Below, piece by piece: positions 1-10,609 of a stretch of 64,000 nucleotides of DNA; positions within the stretch are counted from its first letter, which is position 1, and every line of letters starts with the position of its first letter. The position numbers and the translations under genes are program-made. Source of the DNA: Ruania halotolerans (GTDB lineage Bacteria; Actinomycetota; Actinomycetes; Actinomycetales; Beutenbergiaceae). The notes beneath the pieces are model-generated. The model did not search any database. It saw only the letters and a program-made list of their open reading frames with translations, and was not told the DNA's origin. Location: contig NZ_CP088017.1 of the NCBI RefSeq assembly GCF_021049285.1, positions 2,243,380 through 2,307,379 on the forward strand. The letters are read 5' to 3'.

Positions 1-283
1 TGGCCACCAGCTCCCCACCGGACTCCAACACGAGCGCCACCCGGGTGCGGTGGTCCACGTGCGTGAAGTGATGCAGATCCCGCGCCGGCAATCGCTCCAG
101 CGGGGCGAAGAATCGCAGGTACACCGATTCCGGCGATTGCCGCGCGTGGAATCGCTCGACGGCGTCAGCATCCGTCGGCAGGATGGGCCTGATCCGCATA
201 GTGGTCCCGTCCCGCAGCACCACATCGGCTTCCCAGTGCTCCGGGTAGGTGGTCTCCCCCACCGGGGCGTTGCCGTGAGCCAT
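1..283 (-). CDS. GNAT domain of a bifunctional acetyltransferase / acyl-CoA (acetate-CoA) ligase-like protein, 5' part only
   Basis: Only the first 94 codons lie in the window; the rest runs off the left edge. The start is ATG at 283. The visible part reads YPEHWEADVVLRDG, then IRPILPTDADAV, then YLRFFAP and HFTHVDH. This is the pattern I know from the N-terminal acetyltransferase domain of the large (about 900 aa) actinobacterial Pat/PatZ-like proteins, in which a GNAT domain precedes an ADP-forming acyl-CoA synthetase-like region. Such proteins acetylate lysines of acyl-CoA synthetases. The ligase half cannot be seen, so a stand-alone GNAT enzyme is not excluded. It is divergent from parC, with 72 bp between the starts. 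Confidence 0.75.
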   Translation of the reverse strand, partial: MAHGNAPVGETTYPEHWEADVVLRDGTTMRIRPILPTDADAVERFHARQSPESVYLRFFAPLERLPARDLHHFTHVDHRTRVALVLESGGELVA

Positions 284-355
284 GACACGATCCTAGATGG
301 CGCTCACCGGTGTGTACTGGCCGTGCTGATCGGCCCGGCAGGGGATGATGAGTAG

Positions 356-2830
356 ATGGCACGCCGCAGCACGCCCGGACCAGAGCAGACCCCGGTCGAC
401 TCCATCGTCATCGATACCGACGTCTCCACCGAGATGCGTGGTTCGTTCTTGGAGTACGCCTACTCGGTGATCTACTCCCGTGCCCTTCCCGATGCGCGGG
501 ACGGGTTGAAGCCGGTGCACCGTCGCATCCTGTTTCAAATGGCCGAGATGGGGCTGCGGCCCGACCGTGGGCATGTGAAGTCGGCCCGGGTGGTCGGTGA
601 GGTCATGGGCAAACTGCACCCGCACGGCGACGGTGCCATCTATGACGCCCTCGTGCGGATGGCGCAGTCATTCTCACTGCGACTGCCGCTGGTCGACGGT
701 CACGGCAACTTCGGGTCCTTGGACGATGGCCCCGCGGCCCCGCGGTACACCGAGGCGCGGCTGGCGCCGGCGGCCCTGGTGATGACCGCGGATCTCAACG
801 AGGACGTCGTTGATTTCGTTCCCAATTACGACAGCCAGCTGACTCAGCCGGAGGTGCTGCCCTCCGCGCTTCCGAACCTGCTGGTCAACGGTGCGTCCGG
901 GATCGCCGTCGGTATGGCCACCAACATGCCTCCGCACAATCTCGTCGAAGTGGTCGCCGCGGCGCGGCATCTGATCGCTCATCCGGATGCCGATCTGGAG
1001 GCGCTGATGCGGTTCGTGCCTGGCCCGGACCTGCCAGGCGGGGGCAAGATCGTCGGGTTGGACGGAATCCGGGAGGCGTATGCCACCGGTCGCGGTTCAT
1101 TCCGCACCCGGGCTACGGCCCGAGTGGAGAGCCTCACCCCTCGCAAGAAGGGAATCGTGGTCACCGAGCTGCCGTACCAGGTGGGCCCGGAACGGGTCAT
1201 CGAGAAGATCAAGGACGCCGTCCAGGCAAAGAAACTCCAGGGCATCGCAGCGGTGAACGATCTCACCGACCGCGCCCATGGGCTGCGGCTGGTGATCGAG
1301 GTGAAGAACGCCTTCAACCCCGAAGCCGTGCTCGCCCAGTTGTACCGGCTCACCCCGCTTGAGGAGTCTTTCGGGATCAATAACGTGGCGCTGGTGGAGG
1401 GCCAGCCGCGCACTCTCGGGCTACGTGAACTCCTTCAGGTCTACGTCGCGCACCGGCTCACCGTGGTACGCCGCCGGTGCGAGTTCCGGCTCGCCAAACG
1501 GCGCGAGCGTGCTCACCTTGTCGAGGGCCTGCTCATCGCCATCGCGGACATCGACGAGGTGATCTCGGTGATCCGCACCAGCGATGACGCCGAATCTGCG
1601 CGCGCTCGCCTGATGGCAGTCTTCGACCTTTCTGAGGCCCAAGCCGAGTACATCCTCGAACTGCGCCTGCGGCGGCTGACGAAATTCTCCCGGATCGAAC
1701 TCGAGGCCGAGCGAGACGAGCTGGCCAAGGAGATCGAGGCGCTCGAAGAGATCCTCGGCGACGAAGGCCTACTCCGGGATGTGGTCTCGGACGAACTGGC
1801 CCGCGTAGCAGCTGAGCATGGAACGCCGCGACGTACGGTCTTGCTGGAAGCTTCCGGTGCCACCGCCACGGCGGAGTCCCACCAGTCTCGTGCACGGCAG
1901 GGTCGTGGCAATGACGTCCCGCTGGAGATCGCCGACACTCCGTGCCGAGTCCTGCTCTCGGCGACCGGTCTCCTCGTCCGGACCGCGGACGCTGCCGAAC
2001 CGACTCGAGCCGGTGCCCGCAGCGCACACGACGCGCTGCACGCCACCGTGCGGGCAACTACCCGAGGTGAAGTCGGCGCGGTCACCAGCCGTGGCCGGAT
2101 GTTGCGACTGTCGGTGATCGAGGTGCCCGCCCTGCCGCCCACCGACGCCGCGCCTAGCCTCTCGGGTGGTGTTCCGGTCAGCGAGGTTCTGATGCTGGAG
2201 CCGGGCGAGCGGGTGGTTGGTCTGGCGAGGCTGGACGACGATGCTGTCCCGCTCACGTTGGGCACTCGATCGGGCCAGGTCAAGCGGGTGACTCCCGATT
2301 ACCCCCGCAAGGAAGTCTGGGACGTGATCTCACTCAAGGACGGTGATGAGGTCGTCGGTGCCGCCGACGCCGCAGACGAGGACGAGCTGGTGTTCGTCTC
2401 CTCGGAGGGGCAACTCCTGCACTTCCCGGCCGCGCTCGTACGGCCCCAGGGACGTGGTGCCGGTGGGATGGCAGGGATCAAGCTCGGCGGCGGTGCAGTG
2501 GTCGTCTCGTTCACGGCCTTACCTGCCGGGCGCACCGATGAGGCCGTAGTGGTGACGGTATCCGGTTCGTCCACCGCGCTGCCCGGCACTGTTCCCGGGT
2601 CCGCGAAGGTCACCCCCTTCGCCCTGTTCCCTGGCAAGGGCAGGGCGACCGGTGGCGTCCGCGCCCACCGGTTCCTGCGTGGAGAGGACTCCCTGGTGCT
2701 GGCAGCTGTGGGACCGGACCCCATCCGCGCCGTCGGTTCGGCCGGCCAGCCCGTGGACCTGCCGGAACTGGACGAACGGCGGGATGGATCAGGTCGTCCG
2801 CTGGACGTCTCCATCGCCGGTCTGGGGTGA
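356..2830 (+). CDS. parC: DNA topoisomerase IV subunit A (GyrA/ParC-type)
   Basis: 824 aa type IIA topoisomerase breakage-reunion subunit. It cuts and rejoins duplex DNA for decatenation together with ParE, which is encoded 2.5 kb away (5359-7485). Seen: the winged-helix region with [10 protein letters not shown] (residues 88-97), the catalytic tyrosine Y131 in APRYTEARL, a coiled-coil stretch around residues 430-480, and a beta-pinwheel-like C-terminal region from about residue 495 without a clear GyrA box. The [17 protein letters not shown] variant and the pairing with an actinobacterial ParE point to topoisomerase IV rather than gyrase. The residue equivalent to E. coli GyrA Ser83 is Gly93. 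The 3' end overlaps the convergent yhhN-like gene by 42 bp, so there is no room for a terminator between them. Confidence 0.9.
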   Translation: MARRSTPGPEQTPVDSIVIDTDVSTEMRGSFLEYAYSVIYSRALPDARDGLKPVHRRILFQMAEMGLRPDRGHVKSARVVGEVMGKLHPHGDGAIYDALVRMAQSFSLRLPLVDGHGNFGSLDDGPAAPRYTEARLAPAALVMTADLNEDVVDFVPNYDSQLTQPEVLPSALPNLLVNGASGIAVGMATNMPPHNLVEVVAAARHLIAHPDADLEALMRFVPGPDLPGGGKIVGLDGIREAYATGRGSFRTRATARVESLTPRKKGIVVTELPYQVGPERVIEKIKDAVQAKKLQGIAAVNDLTDRAHGLRLVIEVKNAFNPEAVLAQLYRLTPLEESFGINNVALVEGQPRTLGLRELLQVYVAHRLTVVRRRCEFRLAKRRERAHLVEGLLIAIADIDEVISVIRTSDDAESARARLMAVFDLSEAQAEYILELRLRRLTKFSRIELEAERDELAKEIEALEEILGDEGLLRDVVSDELARVAAEHGTPRRTVLLEASGATATAESHQSRARQGRGNDVPLEIADTPCRVLLSATGLLVRTADAAEPTRAGARSAHDALHATVRATTRGEVGAVTSRGRMLRLSVIEVPALPPTDAAPSLSGGVPVSEVLMLEPGERVVGLARLDDDAVPLTLGTRSGQVKRVTPDYPRKEVWDVISLKDGDEVVGAADAADEDELVFVSSEGQLLHFPAALVRPQGRGAGGMAGIKLGGGAVVVSFTALPAGRTDEAVVVTVSGSSTALPGTVPGSAKVTPFALFPGKGRATGGVRAHRFLRGEDSLVLAAVGPDPIRAVGSAGQPVDLPELDERRDGSGRPLDVSIAGLG

Positions 2831-3511
2831 GTCGGCCGGCTCGTCACCGCCGGGGTCCGCAGGTGCCTGCCGTTCGACGCGCCAATGGCGCAGGAGGCCG
2901 GCCGCAATGAGCACCTGAGCAGCGATATAGGTGGTCATCACTATCAGGTCGTGCGACGGCAGGGCGTACCACGCGGAGAATGACTCAAGTCCGAGTAGGG
3001 CGTCGGAGATGAAGAAGATCAGTCCACCGATACCGGTCATCGTGTTCACCCGGGTGCTGACAGCGGCGGCCGCGACGAGGACCAGGCCGTACACCGCCAC
3101 CAATGGCAACAGCGGGCCTGCCCCAGACACGCACGCCGCGAAGAGCCCCACGAAACCTGCGAGATAGCCGAGTGCGACGATCGGGCGCAGCGGCCTCGAT
3201 CGCAACCGGACAAAAGTGGCCACGAAGCACACCTGCGCAACGCCAAAGGCCGTGACCATCGCGATGAATCCTGCCTCGTCGGCAAACACCCGAGGGGCCG
3301 CATCTCCGATCCAGGAGAAGAACAGGGCGCCTGCGTAGAGTCGAGCCGGCCGGCTCCCGTGCGGAACCTCTGCTCGGTTCCACACAGCACCAGCCAGCGC
3401 GGGCACCAGCAGAACCTGAGTTCCATCGGCCAGTGTATGCGCGTCCACCGCCTGGGCAGCCAGGTGGAGGGCGATCACGAGGCCGGCGGCGATGTCCCAG
3501 GCGCGGTTCAT
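2789..3511 (-). CDS. YhhN/TMEM86-family membrane protein (lysoplasmalogenase-like)
   Basis: About 240 aa, with roughly eight hydrophobic segments almost end to end ([77 protein letters not shown]). The pairs GD in FFSWIGDA and SD in FFISDALLG are the conserved acidic positions of YhhN/TMEM86 proteins. Some members hydrolyse the vinyl ether of lysoplasmalogens; the substrate here is unknown. An upstream extension of the frame exists, but ATG 3511 is preferred: GAGGAA lies just before it and it follows the stop of the upstream GNAT gene by 7 bp. It is the last gene of the leftward parE operon, and its end overlaps parC. Confidence 0.75.
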   Translation of the reverse strand: MNRAWDIAAGLVIALHLAAQAVDAHTLADGTQVLLVPALAGAVWNRAEVPHGSRPARLYAGALFFSWIGDAAPRVFADEAGFIAMVTAFGVAQVCFVATFVRLRSRPLRPIVALGYLAGFVGLFAACVSGAGPLLPLVAVYGLVLVAAAAVSTRVNTMTGIGGLIFFISDALLGLESFSAWYALPSHDLIVMTTYIAAQVLIAAGLLRHWRVERQAPADPGGDEPADSPQTGDGDVQRTT

Positions 3512-3518
3512 CGGTTCC

Positions 3519-4496
3519 TCACAGTTCGATGGTGTACGTCGTCGATCCCCGGGTCGGCTCGAAGCCGAGTTTGCCGAAGAGCCCGAGAGAGTCCTGCCGC
3601 GTGGCATGATCCACGCCGAGTGCCGCGAACTCCATTCCTGACGCGGCGAACGCACTCATCGCACGCACCAGCAACGTCGTCGCGATCCGCTGACCACGCC
3701 ACGGAGCCCGCACGCCGAGCATATCCACGTATCCCTCCGACCAGCCCAGCGTTGCCCAGTCCTGTTCGTACCTGCTGGAAAGGAGATACCCGGCAACTTG
3801 GGCACGGTCACTGGTCCGGTCGAGTACGAGGAAGCTCCACTCGGGAACGAAATAGGTACGTCCCTCAGCCCAGAGTGTCGCGCTCTGGGCCGGTGCCTGC
3901 CCGCTGGAGCTTTCATTGTGAGCAAGGCGGACCTGTTCGTCCAACTCGGCCGACCAAGGCTCGACGCTGAGGGGGCGTTGGACGGAGACGTCAGGCAATT
4001 CCAGACTCAGGTCCCTACGCATCTCGGTGTGGTATCCGGCTTCGGTGAAGCCGTAGCGGCGCACCAGGTCTGCCGTATGGCTCATCTCCTCCTCAACGTG
4101 TACGACGATCGTTCCCGTGCCATGATCGTCGTCGGCGAGGATCTGCCTGGCGCGCTCGATCTGCCATTCGAGGACAGTTGAGCCCACCCCGCGATGCCGG
4201 TAGTCGGGACGGACACCGCCATCCAGGAACACTCGCACCGGCCCCTGCTCTCCAGGCGAGACACTGACCAGACCGAAGGCACACAGGCGACCTCCGGCGT
4301 CGAAACCCCCGATGGAATTCTCGGCCAAGTCCGTCCATTGGGTCACGAACGACTCATCCAACTCCTCCCGGGTACTGCGGTAGGGAAGGTCGTCGTGCTC
4401 TTCGATCTGCTGCCACAGTGCAAACAGGGTCGGGGCGTCCTGATGCTCCACAGCCCGCCACAGCAGGCCAAGTCGCTGCTCCCCCGCCCCGATCAC
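3519..4496 (-). CDS. Tandem-GNAT acetyltransferase
   Basis: 325 aa with two GNAT folds. The N-terminal one has the acetyl-CoA loop VRPDYRHRGVGSTVLEW and the C-terminal one has VRAPWRGQRIATTLLVRAM followed by a GFEPTRGSTTYTIEL ending, so both motif A loops look intact. The double-domain layout resembles mycothiol synthase MshD, but similarity outside the loops is not strong enough to assign that activity. It is the third gene of the operon parE - GNAT - GNAT - yhhN; its ATG overlaps the stop of the previous gene (ATGA, 4 bp), which suggests translational coupling. The substrate is unknown. Confidence 0.75.
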   Translation of the reverse strand: MIGAGEQRLGLLWRAVEHQDAPTLFALWQQIEEHDDLPYRSTREELDESFVTQWTDLAENSIGGFDAGGRLCAFGLVSVSPGEQGPVRVFLDGGVRPDYRHRGVGSTVLEWQIERARQILADDDHGTGTIVVHVEEEMSHTADLVRRYGFTEAGYHTEMRRDLSLELPDVSVQRPLSVEPWSAELDEQVRLAHNESSSGQAPAQSATLWAEGRTYFVPEWSFLVLDRTSDRAQVAGYLLSSRYEQDWATLGWSEGYVDMLGVRAPWRGQRIATTLLVRAMSAFAASGMEFAALGVDHATRQDSLGLFGKLGFEPTRGSTTYTIEL

Positions 4497-5362
4497 ACGC
4501 GCACCGACGATCCCGTGGTGTACCGGATCGCCTCCCCGAGAGTCGTGAAACCCAGGGTGCCGGCAGCGTCGAGCACCCCGTCCTGGTGGACGTCCACGTC
4601 AATCCGTGCGGTAACCATGTCAGCGGAAGCGTAGGCGCGCACTGCCGCGGCGAGCAAAGGCAGTGCCACATCGGCACTGCACACGTCGACGCCGCAGAAG
4701 TCGAACTGCAGGTGCGCCACGCCATGGTCGGGCCATGCTGCGGGCGTCACCGCACCCTCCAATGCACCCACGCGTCGGCCGTCTCGCCGCGCCTGCCACC
4801 GCGTGCCGGCGGCGAGCTCCTCGCGGTGAATCTCCAGGCCATCGACGCCCGTGACCGTTCTAGGTGCCGGGGCCGACGTGGCCGAACCTGTGGTGAACGT
4901 CCGGTGCATGGCGCGGACCCGCCCGGCCGAGGTGAAGCCGGCGGCAGCGGCCAGACGCCGCTGGTCCGTTCTGGTCTCATCGACGAGAATGTCCGCCACC
5001 ACCGCACCCGCGCGCTGGGCGCACGCGTCCTGCCAGCGGAGCATCGCTCGTCCAATTCCACGGCCCCGCCACCCGGGGTCGATCATGGCCCAGAGGAGGG
5101 CCCTCCCGCCGTCTCGGCGCACGAGCGCCACTGTGCGAAGCGCACCGTCCGGGTCGACCCCGGCAAGTGAGTCGAACTCGAGGTCCACTCCGGCCGACTG
5201 CTGCCGGGAGGGGTGCAGATCGAGCGAACCTGGGTGCAGGCTCTGATCGACAGGCCAGGAACGGCTCAAAAGCTGCCGCACGGCCTCGTCATCCCGCGTG
5301 GTCAAGGGTCGCCACGTGAGACCGAAGTGCCGCCCAGGCAGTGGGGGGCGCCCTTCGCTCAC
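4493..5362 (-). CDS. GNAT-family acetyltransferase, second domain degenerate
   Basis: 289 aa. The N-terminal GNAT domain carries the acetyl-CoA binding loop IDPGWRGRGIGRAMLRW. The C-terminal half has the length and the ending (LGFTTLGEAIRYTTGSS) of a second GNAT fold but no recognisable R/Q-x-x-G-x-G/A loop, so it may be structural only. The gene overlaps both neighbours in the operon by 4 bp (parE stop/start at 5359-5362, next gene at 4493-4496). It is probably a diverged paralogue of the next gene, with which it shares architecture. Function is not known. Confidence 0.7.
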   Translation of the reverse strand: MSEGRPPLPGRHFGLTWRPLTTRDDEAVRQLLSRSWPVDQSLHPGSLDLHPSRQQSAGVDLEFDSLAGVDPDGALRTVALVRRDGGRALLWAMIDPGWRGRGIGRAMLRWQDACAQRAGAVVADILVDETRTDQRRLAAAAGFTSAGRVRAMHRTFTTGSATSAPAPRTVTGVDGLEIHREELAAGTRWQARRDGRRVGALEGAVTPAAWPDHGVAHLQFDFCGVDVCSADVALPLLAAAVRAYASADMVTARIDVDVHQDGVLDAAGTLGFTTLGEAIRYTTGSSVRV

Positions 5363-7485
5363 GCGTCGATCCGATCCCTGTCCAGCTCGTTGGCGCCGGC
5401 GATGATGAAGTCCTTCCGCGGCGCCACATCGTTGCCCATGAGCAAATCGAACACCGTCTCGGCCGCCTCGATGTCGTCCATCGTGATCTTGCGTAGGGTC
5501 CGGTGGGCAGGATCCATGGTGGTTTCGGCGAGCTGGTCGGCGTCCATCTCCCCCAGACCCTTGTAGCGCTGGATCGGCTCCTTGTAGCGGCGGCCCGCCT
5601 TCTCCAGGGTACGGAGCAGCTGGCGCAACTCGGCCTCGGAGTACGTATAGGTGATAGAACCCTTGCGCTTGCCCTGAGCGGTCGTCTCCACTCGGTGCAA
5701 TGGCGGCACAGCAGCGAAAACGCGGCCCGCCTCGACCAGTGGTCGCATGTACCGGAAGAAGAGGGTCAGCAGCAACGTGCGGATGTGGGCGCCGTCGACG
5801 TCCGCGTCGGTCATCAGCACGATCTTGCCGTAGCGCACGGCATCAAGCTCGAACGAACGACCGGATCCCGCTCCGATCACCTGGATGATCGAGGCGCATT
5901 CAGCGTTCTTGAGCATATCCGCGAGAGAAGCCTTCTGAACGTTCAGGATTTTCCCACGGATCGGCAGCAGCGCTTGGAAGTCGGACTGCCGCGCCAGCTT
6001 GGCGGTGCCCAGAGCACTGTCACCCTCGACGATGAACAACTCCGAGCGTTCCACATCGTCACTGCGGCAGTCGGCCAGCTTCGCGGGCAGGGTTGAGGTC
6101 TCCAGCGCGTTCTTGCGCCGCGAGATCTCCTTATGAGTGCGTGCCGCGATACGTGCCCGCATCTCGCCGACGACCTTCTCGAGCAACGTTGCAGCCTGCG
6201 CCTTCTCGGTGCGCTTGGCAGAAGTGAGCAGAGCGGTGATCTCGGTGTCGATCACCTTGGCGACGATGCCACGCACCGGTGCGGTGCCGAGCACTTCCTT
6301 GGTCTGCCCCTCAAACTGGGGCTCCGGCAGACGCACGGTGACGACGGAGGTCAGGCCGGCCATCACATCGTCCTTCTCGATGCGTTCCTTGCCGCTCTTG
6401 CCAGTGAGTTTCAATCGGCGGGCGTTGGCCTCGATCTGCTTGCGGACCGCCTTGACCAGGCCCTGTTCAAAGCCGCTCAAGTGAGAGCCGCCCTTCGGGG
6501 TGGCGATGATGTTCACGAAGCTGCGAACCTCGGTGTCGTAGCCGATGCCCCAACGGAGTGCGATCTCCACCTCACAGGTGCGTTCGACCTCGACCGGGCG
6601 CAGGTGACCCTTGTCGTCCAACTGCTGCACCGTCTCCGTGAACGTGCCCTGGCCACTCAACCGCCAGGTGTCGGTGATGGCCGTGTCGGCCGAGAGGAAC
6701 TCGACGAAGTCGCTGACTCCGCCGTCATGACGGAAGACCTCCTCCACCGGGCCGTCTTCGCCAGGTGTGCCCATCAAACGCCGTTCGTCCCGCACCGTCA
6801 GTTGCAGCCCTGGTACCAGGAAAGACGTCTGCCGCGCCCGCGTGATGAGCTCGTCATAGGAGAATGCTGCCGACGCCGGGAAAATCTGACGATCGGCCCA
6901 GTAGCGCACCCGGGTACCGCTCACACCACGCTTCACCTTGCCGACTTTGCGTAACTCCGAGTGATCGGTGAACGGCGTGAAGGGTGACTCCGGTGACACT
7001 GCACCGGTATCGTCGAACGTCCCCGGTTCGCCGCGATGGAACGACATGGCGTAGGTGGCCCCACCCCGGTCTACCTCGACGTCCAAGCGGGACGACAGTG
7101 CGTTCACCACGGAGGCGCCCACACCGTGCAGACCGCCGGACGAGGCGTAGGAGCCCCCTCCGAACTTGCCGCCGGCGTGCAGTTTGGTGAAGACCACTTC
7201 GACACCGCTCAGGCCCAAGGCCGTCACGTTGTCCACGGGGATGCCGCGCCCGTTGTCGCGGACCTCCACCGAGTTGTCCGGATGGAGCACGATCTCGATC
7301 GCGTTGCCGTGCCCTTCGAGGGCTTCGTCCACGGCATTGTCGATGATCTCCCACACACAGTGCATGAGGCCCCGCGAGTCGGTGGAGCCGATGTACATGC
7401 CGGGGCGCTTGCGCACAGCTTCGAGGCCCTCGAGCACCGAGAGGTGACGAGCGGTGTAGCTGGCATCCGTGGAAGTTTTCGACAC
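5359..7485 (-). CDS. parE: DNA topoisomerase IV subunit B (GyrB/ParE-type)
   Basis: 708 aa ATPase and TOPRIM subunit, partner of parC. Seen in order: the GHKL ATP site (EAVRKRPGMYIGST, IIDNAVDEAL, DNGRGIPVD, GLHGVGASVVNALS), the transducer, the TOPRIM part with FIVEGDSALGTAK, PIRGKILNV and DADVDGAHIRTL, and the C-terminal RYKGLGEMDADQL. EGDSALGTAK rather than EGDSAGGSAK is the form I know from actinobacterial ParE. Start: the ATG at 7494 lies inside the box TACCAT (7493-7498), which is a good -10 element 7 nt before GTG 7485, so the leaderless GTG start is preferred. It is the first gene of a four-gene overlapping operon with two acetyltransferases and YhhN. Confidence 0.92.
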   Translation of the reverse strand: MSKTSTDASYTARHLSVLEGLEAVRKRPGMYIGSTDSRGLMHCVWEIIDNAVDEALEGHGNAIEIVLHPDNSVEVRDNGRGIPVDNVTALGLSGVEVVFTKLHAGGKFGGGSYASSGGLHGVGASVVNALSSRLDVEVDRGGATYAMSFHRGEPGTFDDTGAVSPESPFTPFTDHSELRKVGKVKRGVSGTRVRYWADRQIFPASAAFSYDELITRARQTSFLVPGLQLTVRDERRLMGTPGEDGPVEEVFRHDGGVSDFVEFLSADTAITDTWRLSGQGTFTETVQQLDDKGHLRPVEVERTCEVEIALRWGIGYDTEVRSFVNIIATPKGGSHLSGFEQGLVKAVRKQIEANARRLKLTGKSGKERIEKDDVMAGLTSVVTVRLPEPQFEGQTKEVLGTAPVRGIVAKVIDTEITALLTSAKRTEKAQAATLLEKVVGEMRARIAARTHKEISRRKNALETSTLPAKLADCRSDDVERSELFIVEGDSALGTAKLARQSDFQALLPIRGKILNVQKASLADMLKNAECASIIQVIGAGSGRSFELDAVRYGKIVLMTDADVDGAHIRTLLLTLFFRYMRPLVEAGRVFAAVPPLHRVETTAQGKRKGSITYTYSEAELRQLLRTLEKAGRRYKEPIQRYKGLGEMDADQLAETTMDPAHRTLRKITMDDIEAAETVFDLLMGNDVAPRKDFIIAGANELDRDRIDA

Positions 7486-7492
7486 GCTCCCC

Positions 7493-7498
7493 ATGGTA
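7493..7498 (-). promoter_or_regulatory. -10 box TACCAT, leaderless start of parE
   Basis: TACCAT matches TANNNT and ends 7 nt before GTG 7485. Using the internal ATG instead would place the start codon inside the promoter. Confidence 0.55.
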
Positions 7499-7637
7499 TG
7501 CGGGCCTGCGGGTGCCATCTCGGAACGCCACCCGGAACGGCGGAATCGGCTCCCGGCGAACCCGTCGCCGTTCCGCAGTGAGCGAACTCTGCCCTTCTGA
7601 GGAATGCGGCTGGCCGTGCAGGTGGTTACATGGCGGT

Positions 7638-7862
7638 GTGAGCACATTGACAGCCGACAACGCCCATGACGCACTGACCGCGGCCGACCGCTGCGACGCC
7701 TGCGGAGCTCAGGCATACGTACGCGTGCTCCTGGATGCCGGTGAACTGCTGTTCTGCGCGCATCACGCACGCAAGCACTCGGAGAAGCTGACCACGGTCG
7801 CCACCCATATCCAGGACGAGACCGAACGGCTACACGCCGACGCGGAGTCCACCGACAACTGA
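7638..7862 (+). CDS. Small zinc-ribbon protein, DUF7455-like
   Basis: 74 aa. It begins with GTG 7638. Cysteines at residues 19 and 22 (DRCDACG) and C40 followed by H42-H43 (LLFCAHH) form a CxxC...CxHH metal site, followed by a charged helix rich in Glu and Lys. Small actinobacterial proteins of this type are common next to topoisomerase IV or sigma-factor genes, and their function is not known. It is divergent from parE with about 150 bp between the starts. A longer frame upstream lacks coding character. Confidence 0.7.
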   Translation: MSTLTADNAHDALTAADRCDACGAQAYVRVLLDAGELLFCAHHARKHSEKLTTVATHIQDETERLHADAESTDN

Positions 7863-7986
7863 GCCAGCCGCAGCGCGGCACGGCGAGTGAGAGCTACTGA
7901 CGATCAGTTCGGACCACTCCGACTGAGTGAAGCCACGCCTCACTGAGGCCAGGCTCGGCTTCGATGCGGACCGTCGCCGGGATCAC

Positions 7987-7992
7987 TACGCT
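7987..7992 (+). promoter_or_regulatory. -10 box TACGCT, leaderless start of ferritin
   Basis: TACGCT ends 7 nt before ATG 8000. No Shine-Dalgarno sequence is visible before that ATG. Confidence 0.55.
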
Positions 7993-7999
7993 CGATCCC

Positions 8000-8548
8000 A
8001 TGACCACCAACGCACACTCCGAATCCACCTACGTCCGGCTGCTCACCGAGCAGATCGGTCACGAGTTCGACGCGCACACGCAGTACGTCGCGATCGCCGT
8101 GTGGTTCGACGGCCAGGACATGCCGCGGCTCGCTGCGCACTACTACCGCCAGGCTCTTGAAGAGCGCAACCACGCGATGATGATCATCCAGTACATGCTC
8201 GACCGTGATCTCCGCGTGGCCATCCCCGCCGGTTCGCCCGTCCAGAACGACTTCTCCGACATTCGCGAACCGATCGCCCTGGCGCTGCAACAGGAGAAGC
8301 AGGTCACCGAGCAGATCGAGGCCATCTTCCAGGCGGCCCGAGCCGAGTCGAATGTGATCGGTGAGCAGTTCATGCTCTGGTTCCTCAAGGAGCAGGTGGA
8401 GGAGGTCGCCTCAGCCAGCACCTTGCTCACGGTGGCCGAGCGCGCCGGAGACAACCTCTTCGATCTGGAGAATTTCCTCGCCAGGGAGTCGATCGGAGAC
8501 GGCGGGGAGTCAGCCGATGCACCGGCCGCGGCGGGCGGCGCGGTCTGA
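8000..8548 (+). CDS. Ferritin (non-haem, BfrB-like)
   Basis: 182 aa four-helix ferritin, expected to form a 24-mer shell that oxidises Fe(II) and stores iron in the cytoplasm. Ferroxidase ligands are visible: E22 in GHEFDAHTQY, E55/E56 and H59 in ALEERNHAMM, and acidic residues in EQVEEVASA. Length and the hydrophilic Ala/Gly-rich tail are typical. The longer frame upstream was not used because ATG 8000 fits a leaderless promoter. I looked for an IdeR/DtxR-type iron box in the 130 bp upstream and did not find a convincing one. It is convergent with sigA; the two genes share the hairpin at 8587-8635. Confidence 0.88.
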   Translation: MTTNAHSESTYVRLLTEQIGHEFDAHTQYVAIAVWFDGQDMPRLAAHYYRQALEERNHAMMIIQYMLDRDLRVAIPAGSPVQNDFSDIREPIALALQQEKQVTEQIEAIFQAARAESNVIGEQFMLWFLKEQVEEVASASTLLTVAERAGDNLFDLENFLARESIGDGGESADAPAAAGGAV

Positions 8549-8586
8549 ACCAAGGACCGAACTGCTAGAAACACTTCCGAGCCTGA

Positions 8587-8635
8587 ATGCACAGGACCGC
8601 GGCGAATCTCGATGATTCGCCGCGGTCCTGTGCAT
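8587..8635. terminator. Bidirectional hairpin between ferritin and sigA
   Basis: A perfect 22-bp inverted repeat (8587-8608 with 8614-8635) around the 5-nt loop TCGAT. It lies between two convergent genes and has no clear T-tract, as is usual in high-GC actinobacteria. Confidence 0.85.
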
Positions 8636-8654
8636 CAGCCCTGTGGGCAGGGGC

Positions 8655-10241
<1,587 letters not shown>

Positions 10242-10302
10242 AGAAGACCTTTCGGCGGGAGACAAGGCGCGGACGGCGGACTGAACGTCGCGGCGTCCTA
10301 CA

Positions 10303-10308
10303 ATTATA
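10303..10308 (-). promoter_or_regulatory. Consensus -10 box TATAAT upstream of sigA
   Basis: A perfect TATAAT on the minus strand in a very GC-rich setting, giving a leader of about 55 nt before GTG 10241. No clear TTGACA-like -35 box is seen at the usual distance. Confidence 0.6.
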
Positions 10309-10609
10309 ACCGCCCAGTGGCGATGCGGCGGGGTGTAGGTATCGGAGCAGCGGAATTGAGGCCACAGGGCGAAACCACGGGTCGGCCGCGATGACCTCAC
10401 CTGATGCGTACCCGCCACGGTCTCCAACGGCCGATGGGCGCGAGATGTTCCCTGGCGCCGACACCCGTGCACTGTCTGCAGGTCCCGTACCGGACCGGCG
10501 AAGGTGCGGAGCGGATCTAGGGGCCAGGCGGGGAGCCCGCCATCCCCTCGGCCACGGCGATGCACTCGCGCTCGACTTCCTGCCCGTCGATCAGCGCGAC
10601 GATGTGGTC
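10309..10609. other. Intergenic region upstream of sigA, no gene seen
   Basis: The 368-bp gap between sigA and the [13 protein letters not shown] gene holds the sigA -10 box and, near its far end, a hairpin. Open frames crossing it have no ribosome-binding site and no recognisable protein. I see nothing else in it. Confidence 0.5.
10519..10548 (-). terminator. Possible terminator of the universal stress gene
   Basis: Hairpin of the form AGGGG - internal loop - GGCGGG - GAG - CCCGCC - internal loop - CCCCT, about 60 bp past the stop of the leftward [13 protein letters not shown] gene. The interrupted stem makes this uncertain. Confidence 0.4.

Noticed and set aside
2985-3426. Long alternative frames antisense or overlapping the YhhN gene
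   Set aside because: High-GC shadows; the YhhN frame has the family motifs and membrane pattern.
3519-4496. Mycothiol synthase mshD
   Set aside because: Tandem GNAT layout agrees, but family-specific motifs could not be confirmed and the operon context is topoisomerase IV.
7494-7881. N-terminal extension of parE to 840 residues
   Set aside because: The extension is antisense to the zinc-ribbon gene and promoter region, and ParE homologues start near the chosen GTG.
7863-7999. IdeR/DtxR iron box before ferritin
   Set aside because: The inverted repeat GAAGCC/GGCTTC is present but does not fit the TTAGGTTAGGCTAACCTAA pattern.
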